A DNA stretch of 64,000 nucleotides from Linum tenue (Eukaryota > Streptophyta > Magnoliopsida > Malpighiales > Linaceae). The stretch spans positions 42,800,066-42,864,065 of the forward strand of contig CAMGYJ010000006.1 of NCBI GenBank assembly GCA_946122785.1. Direction: 5' to 3'. The notes under the pieces were generated by a model. That model was not told the origin of the DNA. It was given only the letters and a program-made list of their open reading frames with translations, and made no database searches. The position numbers and the translations under genes are program-made. The stretch's first letter is position 1. Every line of letters starts with the position of its first letter. Below are positions 35,809 through 47,531 of the stretch, piece by piece.

Positions 35809-36897
35809 GTAAATTTATGGAGAAATATATTATGTAAAAGTTCATTTACCTTTAGATTGTGATATGGAGGCTCGCATTGAGTCGTAGAAATAGAGGATCA
35901 CACTAAGTTATAATACTACTTTTAGATCATAATGGAGGCTGGCATTAAGTTGTACAAATAGAAGCTCAATGGACTTACACGTTTATGGGGATAAGCTAGC
36001 TCATAAATTTGAAGAACTTGATTAGTAAACTGTAACTCGATGTTCAAGAAATTGCACTTTAATAAAATTTTAATTGAGTAATTGCTCGCCAAACAAAAGA
36101 TAGCATAACAAAATAGGAAAGAAAAAGATGACATAAGATAAGCAAATGCCAGCAAACCAAAAACAAAATAATCACTCGACACTATTCCTTAATATAAGTT
36201 TGAACGATATGTCATTTATTATTAATGGAACTGTTGACCATCTTATCACTTTGCATTACATAAAAAGTTCTATAAAAGTCATTTATTTTTTCATAACCAT
36301 TTAATCAAATTGATACTTTCTATAACTTAATAAATATAATTATTATTATAATGTTCACAATCTCATTAATTTGCATTACGCGGAAGATTCCATAAGGCAA
36401 GTGAAATTTTACATAATAATTTAAAAATATGATACTCTTCATACTTGATTTTATTATCAACCATACATTCTAAAAAATTTACATAACACCGTTCTATAAA
36501 AATTAAACTAAAAATATATTCGTAAATCTTTTGGAATGATAGTTATTTCTTATGTATCAATTAAACCAAAGCGTAAACAAAATTTTCTCTATTGTTAACC
36601 AAACTTTCAACTGTAACATAAATTTGCATTACGCAAAGTGAATTATTTTTACTGATTTTCTAATCAAATGTGACACTTTTCGTACCTTAATTATTTTATT
36701 ACTAACTAAACTTCATTTTATTCTAATTACATAACACATTAGGAAATATTTACATAACATCGTTCTATAATAGTTACGTAAATTACAAATACAATACGTA
36801 AAATTTATGGAGAGATAGTTATGGAGATATCTTATCCTAATTATTTGATTTCAAACTAAATTATTAAATCAAGGGATTAAATTTTAAATTATTTTAG

Positions 36898-36933
36898 TCT
36901 CTTACCGCTGCGAAGCGCGGGTTAAAAAACTAG
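36898..36933 (+). mobile_element. Helitron 3' terminus
   Basis: Hairpin CCGC...GCGG (36905-36920), a 9-nt AT-rich spacer, then CTAG (36930-36933) followed by T. This is a canonical Helitron 3' end. The body extends left over AT-rich DNA with repeated 'acatcgttctataatagtta' phrases (about 35475-36780). I could not fix the 5' TC end, which probably lies near or after 35000. No helicase is seen. Confidence 0.7.
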
Positions 36934-36939
36934 TATAAA

Positions 36940-38027
36940 ATTAAAGTTGGACCTTGCGGAATAGTCCAAGTCAGATGAGACTTTTACTACTCCTTGTTTA
37001 TGAATTCTGAATTGTATCATATGTGTACTTTGTGCAAGTAATGCCTGTCGGTATGTTGTCATACTGCAGCCTTGCCTATCCAAGGACGGTATTGGAAGAT
37101 AGATACGTAGAATCACTGTGAAGCTATCGGTTGCAGATCTACACCCCTACGTTGAGAGGAGCTTTCCCTAGCTAGTGATTGTCTCTCCTCTCATCCTCCC
37201 ATTGATTATAGCCACAATGAATGGACATATATTATTCATTATGTAATTTCAGATCTGGTGGAGACAACTCCCGATTCGGTTTCCTTTCATTGGAGCCTTT
37301 GGCTACTTCTAGCTTATTGAATGGACATATATGTTCCATTTTGATCCAGACTTCTTTTCCGGCGAGTGCATCACTGCATTCGTTGTCTGGCTCACGCCTT
37401 TCCGGCCACTTAATTATGAGGGGAATGGGGAGCATTGAATTTTTACGTGATCTCATCTACAACTTGAGCTTCTTCAAGTTTAATAGGAAGGAATGGGCAG
37501 CATTGAATTGAATGTCCTGGTGATCTAACCTCCAACTACAGATCACTACTGTCACTAATGTAAATAACTCTTATAAATGAAATTATTTTTATCATATATA
37601 TAAGTAAAATAAGTAACTGGTTAAACCATCCTCATATGTATATGTGAATACAATGCAACATCTACGGCCGTAGTAAGGGCTGCCCCGTGTATTTGCTCCT
37701 CGTCGCGCCGCTTCCCGATAATCCTAGGCATGTCAAGCTTTGTCCTCGCTCTTATCCTTAATTTTTTTTCTTTTGTTATTATTTTATTTGCTGGCTTGAG
37801 ATTATCCTTATCTCCATTAATCAAATTATTTTGTTACAGCTCCTATCAGCTTAATTGATTGGGTCTAGATTTTGTTATTATTATTTTATGTGCTCTTTTG
37901 ATTGGGTTTGCTTGATTTTCATGCTTTAAATGGAAATATGAGGTGGTATCGTTCTTGCCTATTTTGCCTTTATTCTTTTTTCCCTAGCTTGCTTTGGTGG
38001 TGTTGGTGAGGGTGGTTTATATATATA
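36940..38027. other. Internal part of the 5.5-kb insertion, nothing recognised
   Basis: Only short frames occur, none with a recognisable domain. A phrase 'tgaatggacatatat' occurs twice (near 37217 and 37318). It may be non-coding retrotransposon sequence or an unrelated insertion. Confidence 0.35.
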
Positions 38028-38859
38028 GGGATTTCCTACGGTAACTTGAAGTAAGGTAACTTGAATATTTTTTTACCTGCTATAGCAGGTTTCACAGGTC
38101 GTATTACGTAAAACACAATAGGCATTACGTAATGGTTATGTAACATATGATAATCTTACGTAACAATTGTAAAAGATCATTACGGAAGCCTTACGTAATA
38201 GAATGTGTCTTTACGTAATGAGTATTAACCTCGCGTTACGTAAAATGCAAAGTCATTACGGAAGTCTTACGTAACGCTACTGAATTAACTGTTACGTAAG
38301 AAATAAATGTCGTTTCGTAACCTTTACGTAATGGAAGGTCTTTTTACGTAATGAGTATTAACCTTGCGTTACGTAAAGTGTTAAGTCATTACGGAAGCCT
38401 TACGTAACGCTTCCGATTTAACTGTTACGTAAGAAATAACTATCATTCCGTAACCTTTACGTAGTGAATGTGTATTTTACGTAACAGTTGTAAAGTATCA
38501 TTACGGAAGCCTTACGTAATAGAAGGTCTCTTTACGTAATGAGTATTAACGTCGTGTTACGTAAAGAGCTAAGTTATTACGGAAGGCTTACGTAACGCTT
38601 CTAATTCAATAAGAATTAAAAAAGGAAAGGTTCAAATATGGAAAGACAACTAAATGTGAAAAAGGGAAAGAAAAAATTAAAAAAGGTAACTTGGACATGT
38701 AGTGACCGGCAACTCATGTTGCCATTTATTTTTTTAGTTATTTTTTTATTTTTTATTTCTTTAATCAATGGTTTAAAATAATTGTGGTTAATTTTAACGG
38801 TTTAGATCTATGCAAGTTACCTAACTTGAAATTATACCCAAGTTACTGTAGGAGATCCC
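38028..38859. mobile_element. MITE-like element packed with TTACGTAA palindromes
   Basis: Inverted ends: GGGATTTCCTACGGTAACTTG on the left and, inverted, GGGATCTCCTACAGTAACTTG on the right. It sits inside a TA microsatellite, which hides any target duplication. Between about 38100 and 38600 are some twenty copies of TTACGTAA or near variants in tandem-like units (for example 'ttacgtaatgagtattaac' at about 38211, 38345 and 38531). No coding capacity. Confidence 0.75.
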
Positions 38860-39289
38860 ATATATATATATATATATATGTTGATCTTTTGATTCTTATA
38901 TATTCACTCTAAAAAAATAATCTCTTGATTATTAGTATTGCTGCTTTTATGGTCGTTGCCCAATTGTTTGTGTTATCATTTCATAGGTGCTAATGATTTT
39001 ATGCTTCAATGTTTTTATGCGTTTTTAAGTATCAATTTATTTGCCTTTGCTAACTGCGTGGACCAACTATAAATTTAATGATCAAATTGGGGGTATGCTT
39101 TTCGACCATTTCTTCAGCTTGAGCAGCAACTTTCAAGTGCTTATTCTCTTGTTACTTCATTTGGTTGTTTGGCCTCCTTTCGGGGTAGTGCGTTTGCTCT
39201 TTTTGTAGGTGGGCGGCTCTCAATGTCTGTGTGGGCTATACTGAATCCGTATCCTTAGTGATTTAATATCTATTGTGTTTTTTTTTTCT

Positions 39290-39596
39290 CCGTGCATATT
39301 TTTTTGTTAGATTTGCAGGGATTTGCTGCATGGCGGTCACTTGACAGTAACAGGAGCTTGGTCCATCACTTCCACCCTGAAAAGGGTTGAAGCACAGACT
39401 TGGACTCGGTTAATGTGTAGGTATATTAGGGCTGCCCATATCGTGGCAAAAAAAGCCCTCTTATCGTTGGATTTTCAGACGTTTCTTCCTTATTTATCTT
39501 TGGTTATTTGACCTGCAAAGGTCCGTACTTATATTTCGTATCTTCCTGTCTCCCACATTGTGGGATACCTTTGGCAAAAAATAAATAAATAAATAA
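39290..39596 (+). pseudogene. LINE RNase H C-terminus and 3' tail
   Basis: Translation of 39323-39511 gives a 62-residue piece with 'RVEAQTWTRLMCRYIRAAHIVAKKALLS', typical of the C-terminal RNase H (RVT_3) of plant LINEs, and ends at a stop. Then come ~85 bp of 3' UTR and an A-rich tail reaching the 18-bp target duplication. Confidence 0.65.
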
Positions 39597-39694
39597 AAGC
39601 TAAGCTCAGTTTAAAAAGACCGTGTCATTTCTTTAACTGCATGTCAATTCTTGTGGCAATCCATGGCGTACAAACTGCAAAACATAGTTACGGG

Positions 39695-40221
39695 TAGGGC
39701 TGTTAATGAGCCGAGCCGAACCGAGCTTTGCCATAGTTCGGGCTCGGCTCGTTAATATATTTCCAAACTCGAGCTCGGCTCGTGTTCGTCAAGAGCTTTA
39801 ATATGCAAGCTCGAGCTCGGCTCGTTTATGAAAATGAAAGCTCAACATCGGCTCGTCAAATAAGCTAATCGAGCTCCAAATCGAGTTCAGCTCATAAAAT
39901 ATTCATGATAGCTCAAGATTGACCTAGAACTGAGCACAAAATTACATTCAAACCTGTAGCAAAGTCTAGCAAAGTAAAACACAATATTTATACGAATTTC
40001 AATACATAAAATCCATGAATTCTAATTTTTTTTATGCCAAACCATTAAATGAGCTTGTTCACGAGCTTTGTAGCTGAACATTGTATGGCTTGAGTTCGGC
40101 TCGTTTAGTTAACGAGCTAGTTTGCGAGTCGGCTCGATTAAGATGAATCGAGTGTCGAACGAGTTTTTCTCGATTCGGACGACGATCCGTTCATGAACGG
40201 CTTGGTTCATTAACAGCCCTA
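39695..40221. mobile_element. hAT-type MITE (527 bp) rich in GAGCTCGGCTCG
   Basis: TIRs TAGGGCTGTTAATGAGCC on the left and GGTTCATTAACAGCCCTA on the right. Perfect 8-bp target duplication GTTACGGG at 39687-39694 and 40222-40229. The interior is made of 'cgagctcggctcg' variants, with AT-rich DNA in the middle. It appears inserted at the left edge of the GGTTAAC repeat that follows. Confidence 0.92.
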
Positions 40222-40229
40222 GTTACGGG

Positions 40230-40507
40230 TAGTAATCACTTCGATAATGGTTAACCACTAACCGATATGTCAGTTAGGGGTTAACCAATAAATAAAAAAC
40301 TCATACCAATAATCGAACCGATAAGCCTTATCGGTTAACTGTCTCTTATTGTTTGGATTCGCAATTAGTTTGACAGTTAATCAATAACCACTAACACGCA
40401 TTCCAACAAATACGAATATACCTAATCAAACAAATGACCATTAACCATCTTTATCTGATCGATTATTCGTTAAAATCGTTAACCGACCAACCATTTACAC
40501 CCCTAAA
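40230..40507. repeat. GGTTAACC-rich dispersed repeat, second copy
   Basis: Similar to 3820-4557, with the shared phrase 'aatcgaaccgataagcctta'. Its right end 'catttacaccccta' resembles a hAT TIR. The left end seems interrupted by the MITE at 39695-40221. No firm target duplication. Confidence 0.55.
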
Positions 40508-40544
40508 CATTTTTTTATCGAAATCTGTATGAAATTTTAATAAT

Positions 40545-42720
40545 CAGCGTTTGCGGTTACATATCCATCATAAGTTGATCAATAAAGAAAGTTGGCGGTC
40601 TATCCAGCCAAACAATACTCTCATCCCAATTTGTCTCAATTTGTGCCATGATATGAGCTGCTTTATTAGCATCCCTGTAAATGAACTTCCATCGGCTGCT
40701 ATCCATTTCTTTCAGTTTGTGGTGGATACTCCTGTAAAGCACTCCCTCCTCTGTTTGGACTTGCTCCGTCCTGTTCATTAGCTGTGTCAAGGTTTGACTA
40801 TCAGTTTCCAGTATCGGTCGCGTCATTTGAAATTGCCAGGACAGCTGCACGATGTTCCTTCACCACAAAGTCCCCGTCCAGGATCCAATTCCAAATCAGG
40901 GTAACCTTCTCCCCCTGTCCCGTAAATGGGATTTGCTTTATTGTCTCGACTATATCATCCGGGAAGCAACTATCAAGGAGGTTGACGTCCCACTGTTCCG
41001 TCTCCGGCTCCATTAGCTCCCGCATAGCTGAGTCCACCGGCAAACCAACAGGCGCCGATGGGACAAACATACCTTCAACCAATGGGAGCCATTTATCTCC
41101 ACAAATTCTCACATTGAGTCCATTGTCGATACACCATCGGATCCCACTGCACAAAAACTCTTGGGCACTCATGAGCGATCTCCAAATGAAACTCGGTCGA
41201 TACCAACAACTTGCATTAAGAATTGAACTGTGCTTATGATACTTTGCCTTTATAATCTTTGCGCTTAGAGAATCTGAACGCTAATGTAGCCGCCAAAGCT
41301 GTTTGGCTAGTAGAACAGTATTAAAACCACGCAAGTCACGAAACCCCATCTCGCCTTCGTTTTTTGGTTGGATCAATTCTTCCCTTCAGATCCAGTGCGC
41401 ACGATGTTCAGATCATCTTTGCCCTCACCAGAAGTTCACAATAAGGCTATTGATCTCATCCATTACTTTTTCTGGTACACAGAAGACAGACATCGAGTAA
41501 GTTAATTGTGCTTGCGCAACCGCCTTGGTCATAATCTCCCTTGCCGCTGCTGACATTGTGTGTTCCTTCCATCTTTTCTACTTCTTCTCAATCCTCTCCT
41601 TTATAGCCACAGATAGCTCTTTTTTAATCGTCCAACTTATGTTGCTAAGCCCAGATATTTGTCGTGTTTCTCAACAATGGTCATTCCCAGGCCACCACCC
41701 ACCACCAATCGTCCATGAGGTTTGACATTGGAGCTAAACGACACTTCTGACTTGTGGAAATTGACTAGCTGGTCAGATTCTCGTTCGTAATCATTAAGGA
41801 TTTTCTTAAGATGTGAGCTCTCCTGCGTGTTAACCCTGAAAAAGAAAAAGACTATCGTCATCAAAAAATAGGTGGGACACCACCGGGGAACCTCCTGCTG
41901 GTTGGAACCCGTGGAAAGTCTCCTCCTCACTACTTTGGCTGCATATGCCGACAGCCCTTCCGCAACCAGTAAAAAGAGATAGGGCGATAGGGGATTGCCT
42001 TGGCGAAGTCCTCTCTCCGGCAAGAAGATCCCCGACTGATGGTCATTCACCAACACCGAATAAGAGACTGAATGCACACACATCATAATGAGATCAACCC
42101 ACCGAGTAGCAAATCCCATTCGTACCATCATTCCCTTGAGGAATCGCCATTCAACCCGGTTATACACGCCTTTGCCGTGTCGATCTTCGCAGCCGGATAG
42201 CCTTCGCCCCTTCTCTTTTTTTATCTTCATTGGGTGGAAACACTCAAAAGGTGCCATGATATTATCGGTAATGACTCGTGCGGGGACAAAAGCACTCTGC
42301 CGAAGAAATAATCTTGTCCAATAGTGTTTTGAGTTGGTTTGCAAGAACTTTCGACACCAACTTGTAGATTACATTGCACAGACTGATCAGTAGGAATTCC
42401 ATCGGTGATGTCGGGCTCTTTATCGTTGGGATTAGGGCGATGAGTGTCTAGTTCATACCCTCCGGCATCGACCCTTCCTCAATAGTACAAATCACCGTGG
42501 CCATCACATCATTACCAACCACTCCCCAGTATCTCTTGAAGAATAACGCCGAGAAACCGTAAGCTCCCGTGGCTTTCAGCGACCCAATTTGTTTCAAAGC
42601 TCCAAAAACCTTCTATCTAGTAATTCGGCGGAGCAACACTTCATTATCAGCATCACTAATATTCCTTTCCACTGCGTCAAGAACCACCCTAAACATAGTC
42701 TTTGTTCTTGGTTGAATTAC
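40545..42720 (-). pseudogene. LINE ORF2 C-terminal half: RT, zf-RVT and RNase H remnants
   Basis: On the minus strand, RT begins near 42720 ('VFGALKQIGSLKATGAYGFSALFFKRYW'-like, about 42630-42540). It carries a TAG near 42449 and continues with a frameshift into 42344-41637 (SAFVPARVITDNI, GLRQGNPLSPYLFLLVAEGLSA). The catalytic motif is FFDDD where FADD is expected. A zf-RVT-side region follows at 41172-40801 (GIRWCIDNGLNVRICGDKWLP). The C-terminal RNase H is at 40850-40557 (MTRPILETDSQTL, HIMAQIET). It is 5'-truncated and disabled. No target duplication identified. Confidence 0.85.
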
Positions 42721-42823
42721 ACAACATATAACATGAGCAGGATTTATTGTGATTGAAAGGTTTGGGCTTTAGTTAAGATAAGCTTGAAGAAGATAGAGTG
42801 TATCTGGTGGGCCTAGTCATTTG

Positions 42824-45716
42824 TAGAGGTGTCAAAACAGAACCCAGCCCGACTAACCCGCCTAATAAACCCAACCCGCATCCCGAATTGACTAAAAGTC
42901 AACTACCCATAACCCGCCTAACCCGCAACCCGATTGACCCGCAACCCGACTGACCCGCAACCCAATTAACCGGCAACCGGATTAACCCAAACCCAATTGA
43001 CTCGAACCCAACTTACCCGTGACCCGGCCGACTAACCCAAACTCCACCCAATCCACTTCAATAATATTATATTATATATAATACATAGTTTTTAAAAATG
43101 AAGTTTTTCATTCTAAAGTTAGATAAAATTATTTTTTCAATTCGTATAGGGAACTTAAAAAAATGAAACTCACTTGATAGTTGATATTATGTATTTTAAT
43201 AAAATTACAAAAATTGAAACATAAAGGTAGCTTAACACTAAGCTCTTTAACAAAATTAAAAAAATAAATACAAAATATAAAATCAGCACAATGTCAATAT
43301 TGATATTGAAGATAATAATTGATATCATGGACAATATTAATATAATATATATAAATTAAAATTTTGGTTAATTTAACTATTCAACAAAGTTATCAATTAA
43401 ATATAAATAGAGTAAAGTAATTTATTTGGTGCTTTGTATTTTTTAGAAAAGAAACAAGAAGGGAATTTGGTAGTTTTGATTTGTGTGAAGAGGAAAAATT
43501 GAGAGAGTTTGGTTTTTTTCATTATGAAAAGAGAAATAAGGAGGGAAATTTTTTGTTTTCAATTTTTTGAAGAAGGAAGGAAAATGGAAATTTAGTTCTT
43601 TCAATTTCATGGAAGAAAAAAATGAGTGAAAATTGATTGTTTCTAATTTATGAAAGGAGAAAGAAGGAGAGAAATTTTAGTGTTTTCAACTTTTGGTTTT
43701 TCAAAATTTTAGCCTTTGAAATATGAATATTTATGTTTTATATGGAGGGCATGACTAATTAACTATATTATACTCTTATATGGAATGCCTATTTGACTAT
43801 ATTAGATTTGAAAACCTATAATAAGTTATCTTATCTTCAATATATTATCACTCAAATTATCTCAAATGCATGTTATTTTACATTATAAATCATATACTTA
43901 ATTACTTATAGATCATATGCTTAATCAAGTTTTTGGTTCTAAACTTAGACAAAACCATGTTTAGAGTAAAAGAAAGATTCCTCTATGTTTTGGAAATCAA
44001 AGTTTGAATTTCACTTATAATTAAATATAGTAGCAAAATCATAAGTCATAATAATATATGGCTAGGGTATAAGTTATATGGTATATGGTTTAGGGTATTC
44101 TAAAGACCCCTTTTTAATTTATATTTTGAAAATCAAAGTCCGAATTTCACTTTAAATGAATTATAGTAGCAAGTCATAACTTGTAAGGCTATATGGTTAG
44201 AGTATAAGATATATGATTTAGCATATATATTTAGGGTATATCAAATATCCCTTTTTAATTTATGTTTTGAAAATCAAGTCTGAATTTCACTTTAAATTAA
44301 CTATAGTTACAAAATTGTAACTCATAATGATATATCGTTATGGTATTAGGTTATATGGTTTAGGGTATATAGTTAGGGTACACCAAATATCATTTTTTTA
44401 ATCTATATTCTGAAAATCAAAATATGACTTTCACTTTAAATAGTAGCAAAATCATGACTCATAAGAATATATGGTTAAGATATAAGGTATATAGTATATG
44501 GTATATGTTTAGTGTATATGTTCAGGGTATAGCAAAGATCCCTTTTTCATCTATGTTTTGAAAATCAAAGTCTGAATTTCACTTTCAATGAACTATAGTA
44601 GCAAATCATAACTCGTAATGCTATATGGTTAGGATATAAGGTATATGGTTTAGGGTATATCAAATATTCCTTTTTAATCTATGTTTCGAAAATCAAAGTT
44701 TGAATTTTACTTTAAATTAACTATAGCAGCAAAATCGTAACTCATAATGATATATGGTTAGGGTATATGGTTTAGGGTATCGGGTATATGGTTAGGGTAT
44801 ACCAAATATCACTTTTTAATCTATGTTCTGAAAATCAAAATATGATTTTCATTTTAAATTTACTATAGTAGCAATTTAGATTTCTTTCCAACAAGTTCAC
44901 TAACATTAAGATAAATAAAAACATAAGTTTTGCAAAACCCAAATGTATAATTAAAGTTCACTAATTTAGATTTCCTCCCCTCAACTTTAGATTTCCTCCC
45001 CTCAATTTCACTACACCACTTTCCCGCACAAGTTAGATTTCTCCCCAATTTAGATTTCCCTCCAAAAAATTTCTCATTTCCTCCTCCCTACAATTTACAT
45101 TTCGCTGCAAGAATTTCCTCATTCCCTCCCCACTCCAATTTAGATTTCCCTACAAAAATTCTCATTTCCTCCCCTCAACATTAGATTTTCTCCACCCTAC
45201 AATTTTACTTATATATTTTTATGATACACTATATAATTTGTTGTTGGATTACGACTATTGGATGAAAAAATAAAAATGTTTATATCACCATAACTATTAA
45301 CTAGTGTGCTTTACCGATTTACGATTAATTACATGACAAGTTTGCAAGTCATACAACATGGTTCAATTTTTTCAACTTCAATAAATACATATAACATATT
45401 ACATATACGATGTGGAAAGAAATAGTCTAAAAATTATGATTTTTTTTTTAAAAAAAATAGGTTAATAAAATGTGCAAATTGCTTATATGAGTAGGAAGTA
45501 AGTACTCAATGCGCTGATCCAAAAACTCACAACCCGAAACACCCACAACCCGCCCAACCCGCAACCCAATTGACTCGTAACCCAATTGACATGTAACCCG
45601 ACTAACCCGGATCCGACTAACCCGAACCCGACGAACCTGCAACCCGATTAACTCGAAATCCTACTAACCCGTAACCCGATTGAACCCAAACCGAACCCGC
45701 CCGAATGACAGCTCTA
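42824..45716. mobile_element. hAT-type non-autonomous element (~2.9 kb)
   Basis: TIRs TAGAGGTGTC on the left and, inverted, TAGAGCTGTC on the right. 8-bp target duplication GTCATTTG / GTCATTGG (one mismatch) at 42816-42823 and 45717-45724. Both subterminal regions are rich in AACCCGACTAACCCG text. The AT-rich interior has no transposase ORF and contains a tandem array. Confidence 0.82.
43985..44880. repeat. Satellite-like tandem array, period ~140 bp, inside the hAT element
   Basis: The phrase 'gaaaatcaaa.t.tga.tttcac' recurs near 43992, 44128, 44267, 44411, 44559, 44687 and 44828, so units run 128-148 bp. Each unit also holds 'agtagcaaaatcataactcata' and 'atatggtttagggtat' variants. The last unit is partial. 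Confidence 0.85.
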
Positions 45717-45795
45717 GTCATTGGTTCGGCCTAAATGAGTCTCACTTTCAAATACATTTTGAAGCTAATGTTCTCCTTAGTCTCTCTATCTCTTG

Positions 45796-46181
45796 CATGG
45801 TTGTCACGCCGGCCGGCGTGCCACCGGTTGAACCTGGTTCAACCGATACCAGTCATAAAACCGGCGTGACACTACCGGTATGACCGGCATGATGCGATAT
45901 ACGAATTTCTAAGTAAAATGACCTTATTTTAGCGAGTTTAATTGATAAAAATAATTTTATTATTTATTTTATGAGTATAAAAGTTAAATATTGATGTTAT
46001 TTGTTGGATTCAAGTATAAATGTTTAAGTATTGACGTTAAATGTCATGTTTAAATATGAGTATTTATAATTTTATTTGTAATATTGACCGGCATGAACCG
46101 GCACAAACCGGTATGTGCCACCGGTCGAACCATTTCACTTGCTAAACCGGCACACTGGCATAAACCGGTTTGACAACCTTG
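45796..46181. mobile_element. hAT-type MITE (386 bp), CCGG-rich ends
   Basis: Ends CATGGTTGTCACGCCGG and, inverted, CAAGGTTGTCAAACCGG. Perfect 8-bp target duplication ATCTCTTG at 45788-45795 and 46182-46189. A diverged copy of the same family lies at about 52541-52997 (shared 'gattcaagtataaa.gtt...gacgttaaatgt'). Confidence 0.9.
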
Positions 46182-46559
46182 ATCTCTTGCTTCGTTTCCA
46201 TTCCTCATAGACACAAAATATTACTGTGCAGACTAATCTCTGTTCTAGACTATTCTCAGTAAGACCAGATAAAAAGTGTCGACATTAAGATACGATTACA
46301 TGATTTATGCGAGAATATTAAATTTTTATCATCCTTTATATTCTTGTACCAAATATCATTTTCTAACATAAAGAACACAAAACGGTAAAATCCAAAGACA
46401 TATTTATATTCGCTAGTAATGTAATTTCTTGAGGCGTAATTTAGATTGACTTAAAACTTTAAGACAGTACAAGAGATTGGGCTCAACTCAGAATTGGCTG
46501 CTGAGCTTCCGAGAGAGGTAAATGCACACAAAATTGAGAAGAAAACTTGATACATCTAA

Positions 46560-46582
46560 GGGCATTTTGTCTAGTGGTAAAT
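46560..46582 (+). repeat. tRNA-Pro 5'-half fragment
   Basis: GGGCATTTTGTCTAGTGGTA matches the acceptor and D-arm start of plant tRNA-Pro. The homology then stops. It faces the longer tRNA-Pro-like sequence at 46997-47066, about 0.5 kb away and inverted. Confidence 0.5.
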
Positions 46583-46995
46583 GACACAAAAATGTAACCC
46601 TATTGTGCAATAGCATGTTCCTTTTCAGTTTTCACTTGCTTTGGCAGTTTTCCACCAGCAACTGCAGCTCATCCGGTTGCCTTTTTTTTTTACCTCTGGC
46701 TCTGGTCACCTCGCCTGTGCTACAAGAGAAAGGGTGAAACCCATTTCCCCCTTCTTTTGTAAAGCCTTTGTAGTTGTACTGCTCCACCCCTACAGAAACG
46801 ATTAAGGAGATGAAAAAATGGTGAGCGTAGCATGTATCTATATTTTTAAAGGAGTAAAAGCACCCCTTCTATGGCAGAATATTAATAAATAAAGGAGTAA
46901 AAGCACCAGTCATCTTTCCCGGTTGCAGTGACAACTAACAAACGAGTAGAAGTTAGCAGAGTAGAAAAAACTAACCGTGACAGAACAAAGAAGCT
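46583..46995. other. Downstream flank of the J-protein gene
   Basis: AT-rich, no gene seen. It holds a short near-repeat ('aaaggagtaaaagcacc' near 46850 and 46893). Confidence 0.4.
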
Positions 46996-46996
46996 G

Positions 46997-47066
46997 GGGC
47001 ATTTCGAGAATCAGACTCGGGACCTCTCGCACCTAAAGCGAGAATCATACCACTAGAACAAATGCT
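46997..47066 (-). pseudogene. tRNA-Pro-derived pseudogene
   Basis: The minus strand reads as a near full-length tRNA-Pro cloverleaf (D arm TCTAGTGGTATGATTC, anticodon stem TCGC/GCGA, T-arm CCGAG). The first two acceptor pairs are broken, the T stem has a mismatch, and the anticodon reads TAG where tRNA-Pro would have TGG. It lies about 0.5 kb past the stop of the J-protein gene, on the same strand. Confidence 0.65.
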
Positions 47067-47531
47067 ATTATAATACTAACATTAGCTCCCAATTCAGGTT
47101 TCGTTCTAGTAATAGGCGAACTCTTCCACAGCCAATATCAGAAACATATGCTACCTGCATATGTTCAGCATAGGGACGACATAATGGCAGAAAAAAAAAT
47201 AGACATTTTTTTGACCTTCTGAGAAAAGTACAACATCAGAAAGAACAAGGAGGGACGAAGAGAATAAACAGAGGCACAACGGTAGAGAGAATCCCAAAAT
47301 GACAGGAAGATCCAACTAAATACTAAGCTAAAGAAGCTACTGGCTAAGTTCCACAGCACCTAACTTAGGTTAAACCAACATAAACAAAATGGTAAACCCT
47401 CCTCTCAGTCGGACTGCTCACACAAGACAGTTATCCAAACTTCGTGTCTTCGTCTATCATCGTTCAACTGCGTGCTGCAACCTCAGATGCCGGAGAACAA
47501 AAACAAGTTCAGCATATTCACCAACCCAAAT

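Larger units (their letters stand above)
34117..39596 (+). mobile_element. Non-LTR retrotransposon insertion (~5.5 kb) with 18-bp target duplication, secondarily invaded
   Basis: AAGCTAAGCTCAGTTTAA occurs perfectly at 34099-34116 and 39597-39614. The right copy is preceded by an A-rich tail with AAAT repeats (39578-39598). The 3' part encodes an RNase H-like C-terminus (39323-39511). The 5' part (34117-34560) is GC-rich like a LINE 5' UTR, with an open frame at 34116-34472 that I do not recognise. No RT domain is found between. The body is interrupted by a Helitron and MITEs and may be an internally deleted, non-autonomous LINE. Confidence 0.7.

Noticed and set aside
41303..41725. Plus-strand frames of 65-66 codons in the minus-strand LINE
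   Set aside because: They are antisense to LINE ORF2 remnants and lack features of their own.
43985..44880. Possible CRISPR-like array
   Set aside because: Units vary in length and are similar throughout. There are no short exact repeats with unique spacers, and the setting is a plant transposon.
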